NCBI RefSeq assembly: GCF_009687845.1
Contig: NZ_BLAD01000079.1
Span: 1-64,000 of the forward strand
DNA: 64,000 nt
Direction: 5' to 3'
Origin: Acrocarpospora corrugata
Lineage (GTDB): Bacteria; Actinomycetota; Actinomycetes; Streptosporangiales; Streptosporangiaceae
Positions 1 through 9,817 of this stretch are shown here, piece after piece. Positions within the stretch are counted from its first letter, which is position 1. Every line of letters begins with the position of its first letter. The notes under the pieces were generated by a model that saw only the letters and a list, made by a program, of their open reading frames with translations, ran no database searches and had not been told where the DNA came from. A program made the translations under genes and the position numbers.

Positions 1-1838
1 GTGGTGAGGAGTTCGGTGATGCGGGCTGGGGGGTGGGTGGGGTCGAGGGGGAGGTAGGCGCAGTCGGTGCGGAGGATGCCGATGATGGCGGCGATGGCGT
101 CGGATGAGGTGGGGAGGAGGACGCCGATGACGCTTCCTGGGTGGGGGTCCAGGGTTTGCAGGGCTTGGGATAGGCGGTCGGCTTGGCGTAGTAGGTCGGC
201 GTAGGTGGTGGTTCCGGATTCGGTGATGACGGCGGGGGCGTGCGGGGTGGCTGCGGCCCTGGCTGCGATGAGGTCGGTAACCCGGGGGGCTTGGCTGGTG
301 GGGATGGGGCTGGCGGGGATCGAGTCGGCGGGGATGGTCGTTAGGGGGATGTCCCAGATTCGGGTGTTGGGGGTGGTCGTGAGGGTGGCCAGGACTCGGA
401 GGAGGTGGTGGCCTAGGCGGGTGATTGTGGGCGGGTCGAAGAGGTCGGTGGCGTAGTCGAAGTGCAGGTGGGTGGCTTCGGCGATCACTGTGAGGTCGAA
501 GCGGGCGGGTGGGGCGGTGAGGGCCCAGGATTCGGCGGTCAGGCCGGGGGCTGGGTGTTGGGTGGATCCCGCTTCGCCGGTGACGAGCATGACCTGAAAT
601 ATCGGGTTATAGCTGAGGGCTCTGCGTCTGCCCATCAGGTCCACGACCTCGTCGAAAGGCAGGGCGCGATGGTCGAGCCCGGACATGGTGGTTTCCCGAA
701 CCTGAGCTAGAACCTCACCGATGGCGGGATTGCCTTCCAGCCGGGTACGGAACGCAAGCGTGTTCACATAGAACCCGACCGACTGCTCCAAATCCGGATG
801 ATGCCGATCGCTGACCGGCGAACCGACGACGACATCGTCCACATCGGCCATCCGCGCCAGAACCACCGCAAGCGCGGCCATCACCACCATGAACGGCGTA
901 CCGTCCGCCCGCCGAATACCCTCCCCGATCTCGTCGGGCAATGGCAGCGAAACCCGATCCCCTCGGTAGCTCGCCCGGCTTGGCCGTACCCGATCGGTCG
1001 GCAACGGCAGAAACCCAGGCGCGCCCGCGAGCTCCCCCCGCCAGTACTCAGCCTCCGCAGCGTCCCTCCGCCCCGCGGCCCACACCGCGTAGTCGGGAAA
1101 CTGAATTTTCACCTCGGGAAGACCCTCGCCCCGATAGAGCGCGTAAACCTCCCCGAAGATCACCCCCACCGTCTCGCCATCAGAGATCAAATGGTGCAGG
1201 CACAACACGAACACATGCTCATCCACCCCCGTCTTCACCAGCAAAGCCCTGATCAGCGACCCCGACCCAAGCTCAAAACCCCGCCCAAGAAACTCAACGA
1301 CCCGCCCACCGATCCCAGACCCCGGCTCCGCGCCTTCCGCGATCCCCAAGACAGGATTCACGCCTTCCGCGATGCCTGAACCCGAATCCGCGCCTCCCAC
1401 ATTCCCTGAACCCGGCTTCGAGCTTTTCGGGATTCCTGCGGCCGAGTCGAAGCATTCCGGAACCGAGTTGCCATGAGGATCGATTTCCTGTGATCCCTGG
1501 CCGCTCCCCTCTGTAACGTCCGCGTATTCCAGTACCGAGCCGGCGTGAGAGTGGACCTTCTGGGTTGGGTGGCCGTTTTCTTCGGTGATGGATGTTCGGA
1601 GGGCTTCGTGGCGGTTGACGACTTTGGTGAGGGATTCGGTGAGGAGGGTGGGGTTGAGTGGGCCGGTTAGGCGGTGGGCGGCCCAGCAGAGGTAGGTGTC
1701 GGGGTTCGGGTTGGTTTGGGAGAGGAACCAGAGGCGTTCCTGGGCGGGGGTGAGGGGGATGGGGGCTTGCGGATCGCGAGGCGGGATCGTGGTGCGGGTC
1801 GCTGATACTCGGGCTATTCGCGCGCGTAAGCCGGCCAT
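1..1838 (-). CDS. Nonribosomal peptide synthetase, C-A..., 3' end outside window
   Basis: The visible 612 codons encode a condensation domain (motif HHLISDG near residue 215) and the first ~100 residues of an adenylation domain (from about residue 515, ending near its A2 motif); the rest is beyond the left edge, so substrate and carrier domain are unknown. The start ATG overlaps the TGA of the upstream gene as ATGA, indicating translational coupling in a leftward NRPS operon. Residues ~103-183 of the C domain are a Gly/Ser/Glu-rich insertion with repeated IAEG and SGSG blocks that ordinary C domains lack; codon style changes from C-ending to G-ending at the same place. Domain identity is secure; the pathway role is inferred from neighbours. 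Confidence 0.9.
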   Translation of the reverse strand, partial: MAGLRARIARVSATRTTIPPRDPQAPIPLTPAQERLWFLSQTNPNPDTYLCWAAHRLTGPLNPTLLTESLTKVVNRHEALRTSITEENGHPTQKVHSHAGSVLEYADVTEGSGQGSQEIDPHGNSVPECFDSAAGIPKSSKPGSGNVGGADSGSGIAEGVNPVLGIAEGAEPGSGIGGRVVEFLGRGFELGSGSLIRALLVKTGVDEHVFVLCLHHLISDGETVGVIFGEVYALYRGEGLPEVKIQFPDYAVWAAGRRDAAEAEYWRGELAGAPGFLPLPTDRVRPSRASYRGDRVSLPLPDEIGEGIRRADGTPFMVVMAALAVVLARMADVDDVVVGSPVSDRHHPDLEQSVGFYVNTLAFRTRLEGNPAIGEVLAQVRETTMSGLDHRALPFDEVVDLMGRRRALSYNPIFQVMLVTGEAGSTQHPAPGLTAESWALTAPPARFDLTVIAEATHLHFDYATDLFDPPTITRLGHHLLRVLATLTTTPNTRIWDIPLTTIPADSIPASPIPTSQAPRVTDLIAARAAATPHAPAVITESGTTTYADLLRQADRLSQALQTLDPHPGSVIGVLLPTSSDAIAAIIGILRTDCAYLPLDPTHPPARITELLT

Positions 1839-2452
1839 CAGGTGATCACCACGTCGCGGAGATGGGCGGGGACGTGGTCGCCGAAGATGGCGCGGTATGC
1901 CTGGACGTGTTCGGGGTCGTCTGCCAGGAACGGCAGGTCGGTGGCGACCATGTGGCGGATGACCAGCATCGGCACAGGGCTCGCGAGCGGACGTAAGAGC
2001 GGGTTCCACAGGCCGGCTTTGTCGGGCGGGCCGTCGTGGAATTCCCCGATCATGAGGCCGTCCAGCACGTAACGGTCCTTGAGACGCTTCTGGGCGGCGT
2101 CGATGAGCTCCAACTCGCCGTACGCACCAGGGAAGAGGATCAGGATCGCGGTGTGGAGAGAGTCCGGCTCGTCCCGCGGAGCCAACTCGGTGAACCACGC
2201 TCGGTAGGGTTCGACCGCCTTCACCACCTCATCCACCGTCCCCGGCGCACCAGACCACACAGCCAGATGGAAGCGATTCCGGTCGATCGAGGACTGCGCG
2301 TACGGGCAGACCGGGCCGCGGCGGCCGAGGTCGGGGTGCGGGTTGCAGAGGTATTCGCGGGCCCAGTCGGCCACTGCGCGCAGGTGGCGGTGGTCGCCGA
2401 CCTCGGTCACGTCGTAGAGGCGGAGCGCGGGGTCGCCGGAGTGGATGATCAC
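1838..2452 (-). CDS. DUF6875-like protein in NRPS operon
   Basis: A 204-residue soluble protein without signal peptide or membrane segment. The block NPHPDLGRRGPVCPY near the N-terminus resembles DUF6875 proteins as I remember them; no function is known and no catalytic motif is obvious. I chose the GTG start at 2452 because AGGAGG lies eight bases upstream and the GTG overlaps the KMO stop as GTGA; the ATG at 2476 would add eight residues and has no good ribosome site. Its ATGA overlap with the next NRPS gene ties it to the pathway, possibly as an accessory factor acting on the hydroxykynurenine-derived unit, but that is a guess. Confidence 0.75.
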   Translation of the reverse strand: MIIHSGDPALRLYDVTEVGDHRHLRAVADWAREYLCNPHPDLGRRGPVCPYAQSSIDRNRFHLAVWSGAPGTVDEVVKAVEPYRAWFTELAPRDEPDSLHTAILILFPGAYGELELIDAAQKRLKDRYVLDGLMIGEFHDGPPDKAGLWNPLLRPLASPVPMLVIRHMVATDLPFLADDPEHVQAYRAIFGDHVPAHLRDVVIT

Positions 2453-3738
2453 TGCACGTGCCTCCTGCGTTTCCATGCCGCCAGGACGGCTGCGCCGGCG
2501 AGCAGCCCGGCCAGCGCGGTGCGCAGGACCAGCCGGTCCTGGGCTCGGGCGCGGTCAAGCGCGTCGCCGTACGGCATGGTGGTGTGGCTGATCATGGTGT
2601 AGAGGGGGTGCCAGCGGCCGGGGAAGGCGCGGCTGAGCAGGGTGTCCAGTTGCTTTTTTGCGCGGTGGAGTGGGGAGCGCAGGCGGTCGCGGAGTTCCAC
2701 GAAGTTGTCCTCGGAGAGGTCGGCGAGGACGTCGGTGTGCGGCTTTCTGGCCCGCTGGTAAGCGGCGAAGGCGGCGGCGCGGTCGGCCGGGTGGGCCGCC
2801 AGGCAGGTGTCGAGGACGACGCAGTCCTCGAAGGCGGAGTTCATGCCTTGTCCGTAGAAGGGGTACACGGCGTGGCAGGCGTCGCCGATCAGGACGACGC
2901 GGTCGGCGTGGCGCCAATGGGAGGTGCGTACCGTGACCAGGTGGCCGACCGGGTTGGCGGCGAACTGGTCGGCCAGGTCGGGAATCTCGGCGGACGGGAA
3001 GTTCCTCCGGAAGAAGCCGGGCACGTCGGGAAGTGCGGCCAGTTCGGCGTACGGCATGAAGAGCGTGCAGGTGAGGGAGGCGTCCACGTTGGGGTGGGCG
3101 ACCATGAGGCCGCGTTCGCCGGGCCAGACGTGCAGGGCTTCGAGGTGGTCGGTTTTGGGGAGGTGGAGTTCCTTGTAGCCCCAGTCCAGGAAATCCTGGC
3201 GGAAATCGGCGGGCAGGCCGCGGTGAGTTTCCTGGCGTACGGTCGAGAACGCGCCGTCGGCGCCGACGATGTAGTCGGGGGTGAGCCGGCCGTGGCCGGT
3301 GACGGTGAGGGCGGGGATGTCGCGTTCGATGCCGGTGCAGGGGGCGTTGAAGTGGAATCGCACGTTCGGGGCGGCTTGTTCGACGAGGACGCGGGCCAGG
3401 ACGTCGCGGCGGATCGAGTAGAGGATCTCGGTGGGATCCTGGCCGTACGGCTGGAAGAAGGGTTCGCCGTCGCGGGGGTGCACGTAGCGGCCGCGCATGG
3501 GGACGGTGTGCGGGCGCACGCTCTCCCACAGGCCGGCCAGGCGGAGGGCGCGGATGCCGCGGGCGGACAGGCCGAGGTTGATGGAACGGCCTTCGCTGGC
3601 GCTGCCCTGCCGGGGGTCGGCCCGGCGTTCGAAGACTTCGACGCGGTGGCCGCGGGCGGCGAGGTAGATCGCCAGGAGTGAGCCGGCCAGGCCGGCGCCG
3701 ACGATCGCGACGTGGTCGCCGGTCAGGGGGTCGGGCAC
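2449..3738 (-). CDS. kmo: Kynurenine 3-monooxygenase (FAD-dependent) with C-terminal membrane tail
   Basis: A class A flavoprotein monooxygenase that hydroxylates L-kynurenine to 3-hydroxykynurenine with NADPH and O2. Visible features are the Rossmann motif GAGLAG (residues 14-19), the SINLGLSARG block, RxDL-type RRDVLARVL, and the FAD/ribityl motif GDACHAVYPFYGQGMN. The last ~25 residues form a hydrophobic helix followed by KRRRH, a tail-anchor layout like eukaryotic KMO. GTG at 3738 is preferred: GGAGGAGG sits seven to ten bases upstream and the start overlaps the NRPS stop by 16 bases. No kynureninase is visible, so 3-hydroxykynurenine itself may be the NRPS building block. The alternative, a related aromatic monooxygenase, seems less likely. 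Confidence 0.88.
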   Translation of the reverse strand: MPDPLTGDHVAIVGAGLAGSLLAIYLAARGHRVEVFERRADPRQGSASEGRSINLGLSARGIRALRLAGLWESVRPHTVPMRGRYVHPRDGEPFFQPYGQDPTEILYSIRRDVLARVLVEQAAPNVRFHFNAPCTGIERDIPALTVTGHGRLTPDYIVGADGAFSTVRQETHRGLPADFRQDFLDWGYKELHLPKTDHLEALHVWPGERGLMVAHPNVDASLTCTLFMPYAELAALPDVPGFFRRNFPSAEIPDLADQFAANPVGHLVTVRTSHWRHADRVVLIGDACHAVYPFYGQGMNSAFEDCVVLDTCLAAHPADRAAAFAAYQRARKPHTDVLADLSEDNFVELRDRLRSPLHRAKKQLDTLLSRAFPGRWHPLYTMISHTTMPYGDALDRARAQDRLVLRTALAGLLAGAAVLAAWKRRRHVQ

Positions 3739-6700
3739 CGTTCCGCCTCCTCCAGGATGGCCTCGACGGCCTGGGCGAATTCGGCGACCGTACGCCGGGT
3801 GAAAATGGTGCGGACGGGGATGGTCAGGTCGGCGGCGTGGCGGATGCGGGCGATCACGCGGGTGGCGAGCAGGGAGTGGCCGCCGAGGGTGAAGAAGTCG
3901 TCGCCGGCGCCGACTCGGTCGAGGCCGAGGACGTCGGCCCAGATCTCGGCGACCAGTTCTTCGGCTTCGGAACGTGGGGGAATGTAGGCCGATGGGGAGG
4001 TTGTCGGCGCAGGGAGGGCGTTGCGGTCGAGTTTTCCGTTCGCGGTGAGGGGGAAGCCGTTGACGGTTACCCAATGGGTGGGAAGTAGATGCGGCGGCAA
4101 CGCCTGCTGGGCGTATCGCCGCAGGTCATCGTGGCTGGCACTGCCTGCGATGTACGCGACGAGATCCCCGTCCCGCGTGACGACGACCGCTTGCTCAACT
4201 GCCGGATGGCCAGCCAGGCAGGACTCGATCTCGCCCGGTTCGACCCGATAACCGCGAACCTTGACCTGGTCGTCGAACCGTCCGAGGAACTCCAGCTCGC
4301 CGTTGCGAAGCCACCGAACCCGGTCACCGGTCCGATACACCCGCGAACCCGGCGGCCCGGCGGCGTCGGGGACAAATCGGTCCGCTGTCAGCCGTGCCCG
4401 CCCGAGATATCCCCGCGCGACACCGACACCGCCGATGAGCAGCTCCCCCGCCACCCCGACCGGAACCCGCTCGCCATACTCGTCGACCACCCGAACGGTG
4501 GTCTCCCCGATCGGCCGCCCAATCGGCGGATTCCCCGCCTCCCCGCACAATTCCGCCGCCGTCGCGACGACCGTCGCCTCCGTCGGGCCATACGTGTTGA
4601 CCAGCCGGACCCGATCACCGAACCGCTGCCGCCACCGCGACACAGCCTCGGCCGAAACCTGCTCCCCACCCAGAATGACCAGCCGCAACCCCTCCGGCCA
4701 GGCCACTCCATCAAGATCCCGAACCAGCTCATGCCAGCACGCCGTGGGCAGATCCAGCACCGTGACCCGCCGCCCCCCGGGCGTCCTCAAGAAGTCCGGA
4801 AAACTCCGTCCCCCATCCGGCACCATGACCACCGCGGCCCCCGCCGCCAACGCCGGAAAGATCTCCTCCACATGCGCGTCAAAACTCAACGCCGCAAACT
4901 GCGCAACCCAATCCCCCGGCCCCAGCCCGTACTCCGCCACCATCCACCGCACCCGAGCAGCCACACTCCGCCGCTCAACCACGACACCCTTGGGCACCCC
5001 AGTCGACCCAGACGTATAAATCACATAAGCGGCACCCGACCCCGCGGACGACGTTTCCGGAAATATCAACTCATCCGCTCGCCCACCACCACCCAAACCA
5101 CCCGACTCGACGACCAGCGTCGCCCCGCTGCCACCCGATTCGATGGTCAGCCTCGCCCCGCAGCCACCGGCCAGCCCCGCCTCCCTGCCACCCAAACCAA
5201 CCGACTCGACGGTCAGCCCCGCCTCGCTGTCACCCACGCGACCCGACTCGACGGTCAACCTCGCTTTGCTGTCACGCAGAAGGTAGGCGACTCGATCGTC
5301 GGGATACTCCGGATCAATGGGCAGATAAGCAGCCCCCACCCGCCAGATCCCCAGCAGCGTCGGCACCACCTCAAGCGTCCGACCGAGGCGAACCCCCACC
5401 ACATGCCCCGGTCCAACACCACGCTCGCGCAGCTCTGCGGCAACCTCATCAACACGACGGACGAGATCCCGATAAGTCAGGTGCTGACCATCGCACTCAA
5501 CGGCGACGCAGTCCGGTGCACCGGTCAGCCCAGTGAATTCACCGATGACCCCCGCCCCACTGGTCAGCACGCCCAACTCCGAAGAAATCGTCGGCAAGCC
5601 GGTTTGTTGGTTGTCGAGCTGGATCAGTTCGGGCGTGGGAATGACGGCGAGGCGGCTGATCCTGTTGTGGGGGTGGGTGCTGATTGCGGTCAGGAGGGTG
5701 AGGAAGCGGTCGGTTAGGGCGGTGATGGATTCGGGGGTGAAGAGGTCGGTGTCGTAGGTGAAGGTGAGGCCGGTTTGGGTGGGGCCTTGGTAGATGTCGA
5801 GGGAGATGTCGGTTTTGGCGGTGGCTAGGCCGGAGTCGAAGATTTCTACGGTCAGGTCGGCCAGGCGGGGGCGTTCGGATTGGGTGCGGAGGTACATGAA
5901 CATTGCTTGGAAGGGGGCGCCGAAGGGGAGTTCGCCCTGGTCGTAGGCGCGGAGGGCGGTATTGCGGGTGGTTCGGAGGTGGTCGCGGAAGGGGGTGTGG
6001 CCGGAGATGTCGGCGCGGAGCATGATCAGGCCGGTGAAGTAGCCGATCAGGGGTTCGGTGTCGACGCGGGTGCGGCCGATGATCGGGGTGGCGATGGTGA
6101 TGTCGCGCTGGCCGGAGTGGCGGGCCAGGAGGATCTGGAAGGCCGCGAGGTAGACCATGAAAATGGTGGCGCGTTCCGCCCTGGCCAGGGATTCGAGTGC
6201 GGCGACGAGGTCGGGCGGGATCTCGTGGTGGATCTGGGCGCCTCGGGTGGAGCGGGTAGCCGGGCGAGGGTGGTCGGTGGGGAGCTCCAGGGGCGGGGCG
6301 TCTTTTAGGGCTTCTGTCCAGTACGTCGTGCGACTGGCGGTGGCTTCGTCACGCGAACGGCGTACATGGTCGGCGTAGCGGATGGGGAGGGGTGGGAGGG
6401 GGAACGGGCGTCCGGCGATGAAGGCTTCGTAGCAGTCGGCCAGTTCGCGGAGCAGGATGTCGACCGACCAGCCGTCGGCCACGATGTGGTGCAGGACCAG
6501 GCAGAGCACGTGATCGCCGGGCGCGAGCCGAAACAGGGTGAACCGGGCTACCGGCCCGTCGGCCAGGTCGAAGGGCTGGTTGGCCTGGTCGGCCACCAGA
6601 TCACGGACCGTTTCGATCGTGGCTTCACGCGTGTGGAGCGGGATGTCGTCGAGCACGATGACGCAGGCGGGCGTGCCGTCCTCCTCGGTGAAGCGGCTGC

Positions 6701-6866
6701 GCAGCACGTCATGGCGGGTAACGATCTCGGCCAGCGCGCGCCGCAACTCCGTACAGTCGAGGGCACCGTGGATTCGCAGCGCGATCGGCATGTTGTAGGA
6801 CGCGTCCGCCGGATCGAGACGATGCAGGAACCAAAGGCGTTCCTGGCCGGGAGTGAGCGGGGTCAT
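3723..6866 (-). CDS. Nonribosomal peptide synthetase module C-A-T
   Basis: A 1047-residue single-module NRPS. The C domain has HHIVADG (126-132); the A domain has YTSGSTGVPKG, NTYGPTE and a C-terminal NGK lysine; the carrier serine is ~998 in LGGHSLL. Reading pocket positions by alignment to GrsA gives D-A-E-D-I-G-T-V-V-K; two acidic residues suggest a basic amino acid such as lysine, low confidence. The A domain carries an extra ~60-residue stretch between A2 and A3, several degenerate copies of a LTVES-GxGG unit (DNA about 5050-5270). Codons are C-ending over the C domain, G-ending over most of the A domain, C-ending again at the carrier. ATGA overlap with the gene before it. Confidence 0.93.
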   Translation of the reverse strand: MTPLTPGQERLWFLHRLDPADASYNMPIALRIHGALDCTELRRALAEIVTRHDVLRSRFTEEDGTPACVIVLDDIPLHTREATIETVRDLVADQANQPFDLADGPVARFTLFRLAPGDHVLCLVLHHIVADGWSVDILLRELADCYEAFIAGRPFPLPPLPIRYADHVRRSRDEATASRTTYWTEALKDAPPLELPTDHPRPATRSTRGAQIHHEIPPDLVAALESLARAERATIFMVYLAAFQILLARHSGQRDITIATPIIGRTRVDTEPLIGYFTGLIMLRADISGHTPFRDHLRTTRNTALRAYDQGELPFGAPFQAMFMYLRTQSERPRLADLTVEIFDSGLATAKTDISLDIYQGPTQTGLTFTYDTDLFTPESITALTDRFLTLLTAISTHPHNRISRLAVIPTPELIQLDNQQTGLPTISSELGVLTSGAGVIGEFTGLTGAPDCVAVECDGQHLTYRDLVRRVDEVAAELRERGVGPGHVVGVRLGRTLEVVPTLLGIWRVGAAYLPIDPEYPDDRVAYLLRDSKARLTVESGRVGDSEAGLTVESVGLGGREAGLAGGCGARLTIESGGSGATLVVESGGLGGGGRADELIFPETSSAGSGAAYVIYTSGSTGVPKGVVVERRSVAARVRWMVAEYGLGPGDWVAQFAALSFDAHVEEIFPALAAGAAVVMVPDGGRSFPDFLRTPGGRRVTVLDLPTACWHELVRDLDGVAWPEGLRLVILGGEQVSAEAVSRWRQRFGDRVRLVNTYGPTEATVVATAAELCGEAGNPPIGRPIGETTVRVVDEYGERVPVGVAGELLIGGVGVARGYLGRARLTADRFVPDAAGPPGSRVYRTGDRVRWLRNGELEFLGRFDDQVKVRGYRVEPGEIESCLAGHPAVEQAVVVTRDGDLVAYIAGSASHDDLRRYAQQALPPHLLPTHWVTVNGFPLTANGKLDRNALPAPTTSPSAYIPPRSEAEELVAEIWADVLGLDRVGAGDDFFTLGGHSLLATRVIARIRHAADLTIPVRTIFTRRTVAEFAQAVEAILEEAERCPTP

Positions 6867-9817
6867 GCGTGGCCGCCTCGATCACTGACCACGGCGGCGA
6901 TGCCGGCGATCGTGGGCGTGTCGAAGAAGGCATAGAACGGGACGTCGACGTCAAATCGGTCCCGGATCCTCGCCGCGATCTGGGCGATGGTGAGGGAATG
7001 GCCGCCGAGGTCGAAAAGGCTCTCCTCGGGGTCGATGCCATCCATACCCAACACCTCCGCCCAGATCTCCGCGACAGCGGCTTCCGGCGACACGCCCGTT
7101 GCGGGCGCGGCCGGGGCGGCGGGCTCGTCGTGCCGGGGCAGGGCGGCACGGTCGAGCTTGCCGTTCGGGGTCAGCGGCAGCGCGTCGAGCTCGACGAACG
7201 CGGCGGGCACCATGTACGCGGGCAACTGCCTGGCCAGATGACGCCGCAACTCAGAGCCACCACCGACGGTGTAAGAGACAAGCTTTCCGTCCTGTACGGC
7301 GACCGCCGCCTCCTTCGCGTACGCGAGCAGGCACGCCTCGATCTCGCCGAGTTCGATCCGGTGGCCACGGAGTTTGATCTGATTGTCGGTACGCCCCAGG
7401 AACTCCAGCTCGTCGCCGCGAAGCCGGACGCGGTCGCCGGTCCGGTACATCCGTACCGGTTCCGAGCGGAAACGTTCCGCGGTCAGTTCGGGCCGGTTGA
7501 GATAGCCACGGGCGAGTCCGGCCCCGGCGATGTACAGCTCGCCAGGGACACCGGCGGGGACCGGGGCGAGGTTGTCGTCGAGGATGTGCAGCTGGGTGTT
7601 GGCGAGCGGGCGTCCGATGCTGATCCGTGCGGGATCGGACGGAATGTCGGCGATGGTGGACCAGATGGTGGTCTCGGTCGGGCCATACATGTTGAGTAGC
7701 CGCCCAACCCGGGGCCTGAGCTGCACGGCCAGCGGCAACGGGAGCGCTTCACCCCCGGTCAGAGCGGTTCCGTCGAAGGCGAACCCGGCATCCAGGAGCA
7801 GCCGCCAGGTGGACGGAGTGGCCTGCAGGTGAGTGACCGCGTGCTGCTTTGCGAGTTTCGTCAGAGCCGCGCCATCGGCGGTGTCCGGCTCGGCTGCGAT
7901 GACGACCGAACCTCCCGTGATCAGCGGAAGCCACAGCTCCAACGCGGAGATGTCGAAGGACAGCGAGGTCACAGCCATCCAGACATTTCCCGCTTTGGCG
8001 TCAAGCTCGTCCCGCATCGCCAGCAGCAGGTTGGTCAGCGCACCATGCCCGATCTCAACACCTTTGGGACGACCGGTGGAACCCGACGTGTAGATCACAT
8101 ACGCGAGGTGGTCCGCGGATCCATCAAACGCAGTGGAAGCGAGCTCGCCCAGCCCGGCACCATCGGACGCCGTAGACAGCTCGCCCAACGCGGCAACTTC
8201 CAACGCCGTGAGCGCAGGCTCGTCGAGCCGGACCAGGGTCGCGCCCGTCAGTCGCGTGCCCGGGTCGGCGAGCAGAACCTTCGCGCCCGAGTCGGCCAAG
8301 ATGTAGTCCAACCGCTCGGCTGGGTACGCGGGATCGAGCGGCAGATACGCGGCCCCCGCCTTCCAGCAGGCCAGTACGCCTGCCACCAGCCGCTCCGACC
8401 GTCCGGCGGACAGCGCGACCAGGTCACCGTCCCTGACCCCCGCCGTCCGAAGCCGTTCCGCCAGCTGCCCCGAGAGCAGATCCAACTCGGCATAGCTCAG
8501 CCGGGCATCCCCGCTGACCACCGCGACGGCATCCGGTGCGTCGGCGACCTGCTCCCCAAACAACTCCAGGGCGCTCACCTGCGGGTATGCCGTATCCACC
8601 CCCGCCACGACCGTTCCATCGGCGACATCCAACTCCTGCAACGCCGTGTCCGGATTTTTCGTGACCTGCGCGAGAATTGCCTGCCAATGCGCGGCGATCC
8701 GCTCCACGTCGGCACGAGCGATCGACCTCGGCGGAAACTGGAACATGACGCCGAGCCCATCCGGCCCATCCACCAGGTGAATCCGCAGGGCATTGCGCGC
8801 GGTCTCGTTGAAGACCACCCAATCCACCGCCATCCCCGGCGGCGGCGCGATCCGCCGACGGTAGGTCAGTGACACGGGCGCGAGCGAAACCCCAGGCCGA
8901 AGCCCCGAAACAGCCCGGCCCAGCGGAACTTCGCGAACCCGATATAGCTCCCGCAGATTCGCCCGCACCAACCGGGCGAACTCCGCGAAGCCCATCGCCG
9001 GCGACGGCTCAGAAGCGAACGGCAACTCGTTCACGTACACACCGATATGGCCACGCGCCTCCGCAGGCCGTACCCCAAGATCCAGGGCGGTCACCGGGCG
9101 CTCGTTGCCGTATCTGCGCAGGAGCGCGTGCACGCTCGCGACGACCAGCTCGAACCGCGTCACCCCGAGCCGCTCCGCGGCGTCCCCGAGCACGGATTCG
9201 GGCAGCCGGAACTCGACCGCCTCGCCCTCCTGAACCTCCTGGTCCGGCCGGTCGAACCCGGGCAGAACCACCTCGTCCGGCTCCGCCCACCGCCCCGACC
9301 AGTACGCCCGCGCCGCCGGCACCCCCGCCGCGACCCGCGCCGCCTCCCGATCGGGATCCTCCCCCGGCCCGAACACCGGCAGCTCCGGCGGGAACCCCGC
9401 CACCTCGGCCCGGTAACACTCGGCGAGATCGGCCACGAAGACGTCGGTCGACTGCCCGTCGAAGGCCAGGTGGTGCACCACGACGAGCAGCCGCCCGTCG
9501 TCGAGCAGGCTCAGCCGGGCCAGCGGCCCGCGCTCCAGGTCGAACGGCAGGGCGATCTCCATACCCGGATCCGAACCGAGCTCGACCCGGACCGGTTTCC
9601 CCTCCACCAGGTACGGAACCCCGTCCGACTGCCGGACCGCGGCCCGGAGCATCGGATGCCTGGCCACCACGCGCGCGCACGCGCGGCCGAGCGCCTGAAC
9701 ATCGACCGGACCGGCGAACCGGACCGCGAACGGCATGTGATGCACCGCCCCCAGGTCACTGAGCTGCTCGTTGAACCAGATGCCGCTCTGCGGGACAGAG
9801 ATTCGAACGTGTTCCAT
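6863..9817 (-). CDS. Nonribosomal peptide synthetase module C-A(Gly)-T
   Basis: First gene of the leftward NRPS operon, 984 residues. Domains: C (HHLAFDG, 115-121), A (YTSGSTGRPKG, NMYGPTE), carrier (Ser ~941 in LGGHSLT). Pocket residues read by eye against GrsA are D-I-L-Q-L-G-M-I-W-K, which matches the established glycine code family, so this module most likely adds glycine. There is no MbtH-like gene in the window and no epimerisation or thioesterase domain. The ATG is preceded by a GGGGCGG stretch only; expression probably starts from the AT-richer divergent region just upstream. Its stop overlaps the next start as ATGA. The module assignment is strong; the position in the assembly line is inferred. 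Confidence 0.94.
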   Translation of the reverse strand: MEHVRISVPQSGIWFNEQLSDLGAVHHMPFAVRFAGPVDVQALGRACARVVARHPMLRAAVRQSDGVPYLVEGKPVRVELGSDPGMEIALPFDLERGPLARLSLLDDGRLLVVVHHLAFDGQSTDVFVADLAECYRAEVAGFPPELPVFGPGEDPDREAARVAAGVPAARAYWSGRWAEPDEVVLPGFDRPDQEVQEGEAVEFRLPESVLGDAAERLGVTRFELVVASVHALLRRYGNERPVTALDLGVRPAEARGHIGVYVNELPFASEPSPAMGFAEFARLVRANLRELYRVREVPLGRAVSGLRPGVSLAPVSLTYRRRIAPPPGMAVDWVVFNETARNALRIHLVDGPDGLGVMFQFPPRSIARADVERIAAHWQAILAQVTKNPDTALQELDVADGTVVAGVDTAYPQVSALELFGEQVADAPDAVAVVSGDARLSYAELDLLSGQLAERLRTAGVRDGDLVALSAGRSERLVAGVLACWKAGAAYLPLDPAYPAERLDYILADSGAKVLLADPGTRLTGATLVRLDEPALTALEVAALGELSTASDGAGLGELASTAFDGSADHLAYVIYTSGSTGRPKGVEIGHGALTNLLLAMRDELDAKAGNVWMAVTSLSFDISALELWLPLITGGSVVIAAEPDTADGAALTKLAKQHAVTHLQATPSTWRLLLDAGFAFDGTALTGGEALPLPLAVQLRPRVGRLLNMYGPTETTIWSTIADIPSDPARISIGRPLANTQLHILDDNLAPVPAGVPGELYIAGAGLARGYLNRPELTAERFRSEPVRMYRTGDRVRLRGDELEFLGRTDNQIKLRGHRIELGEIEACLLAYAKEAAVAVQDGKLVSYTVGGGSELRRHLARQLPAYMVPAAFVELDALPLTPNGKLDRAALPRHDEPAAPAAPATGVSPEAAVAEIWAEVLGMDGIDPEESLFDLGGHSLTIAQIAARIRDRFDVDVPFYAFFDTPTIAGIAAVVSDRGGHA

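Noticed and set aside
4089-5717. 542-codon plus-strand frame inside the NRPS
   Set aside because: Antisense to the A domain; Arg/Pro-rich shadow caused by the G-ending codon block on the coding strand.
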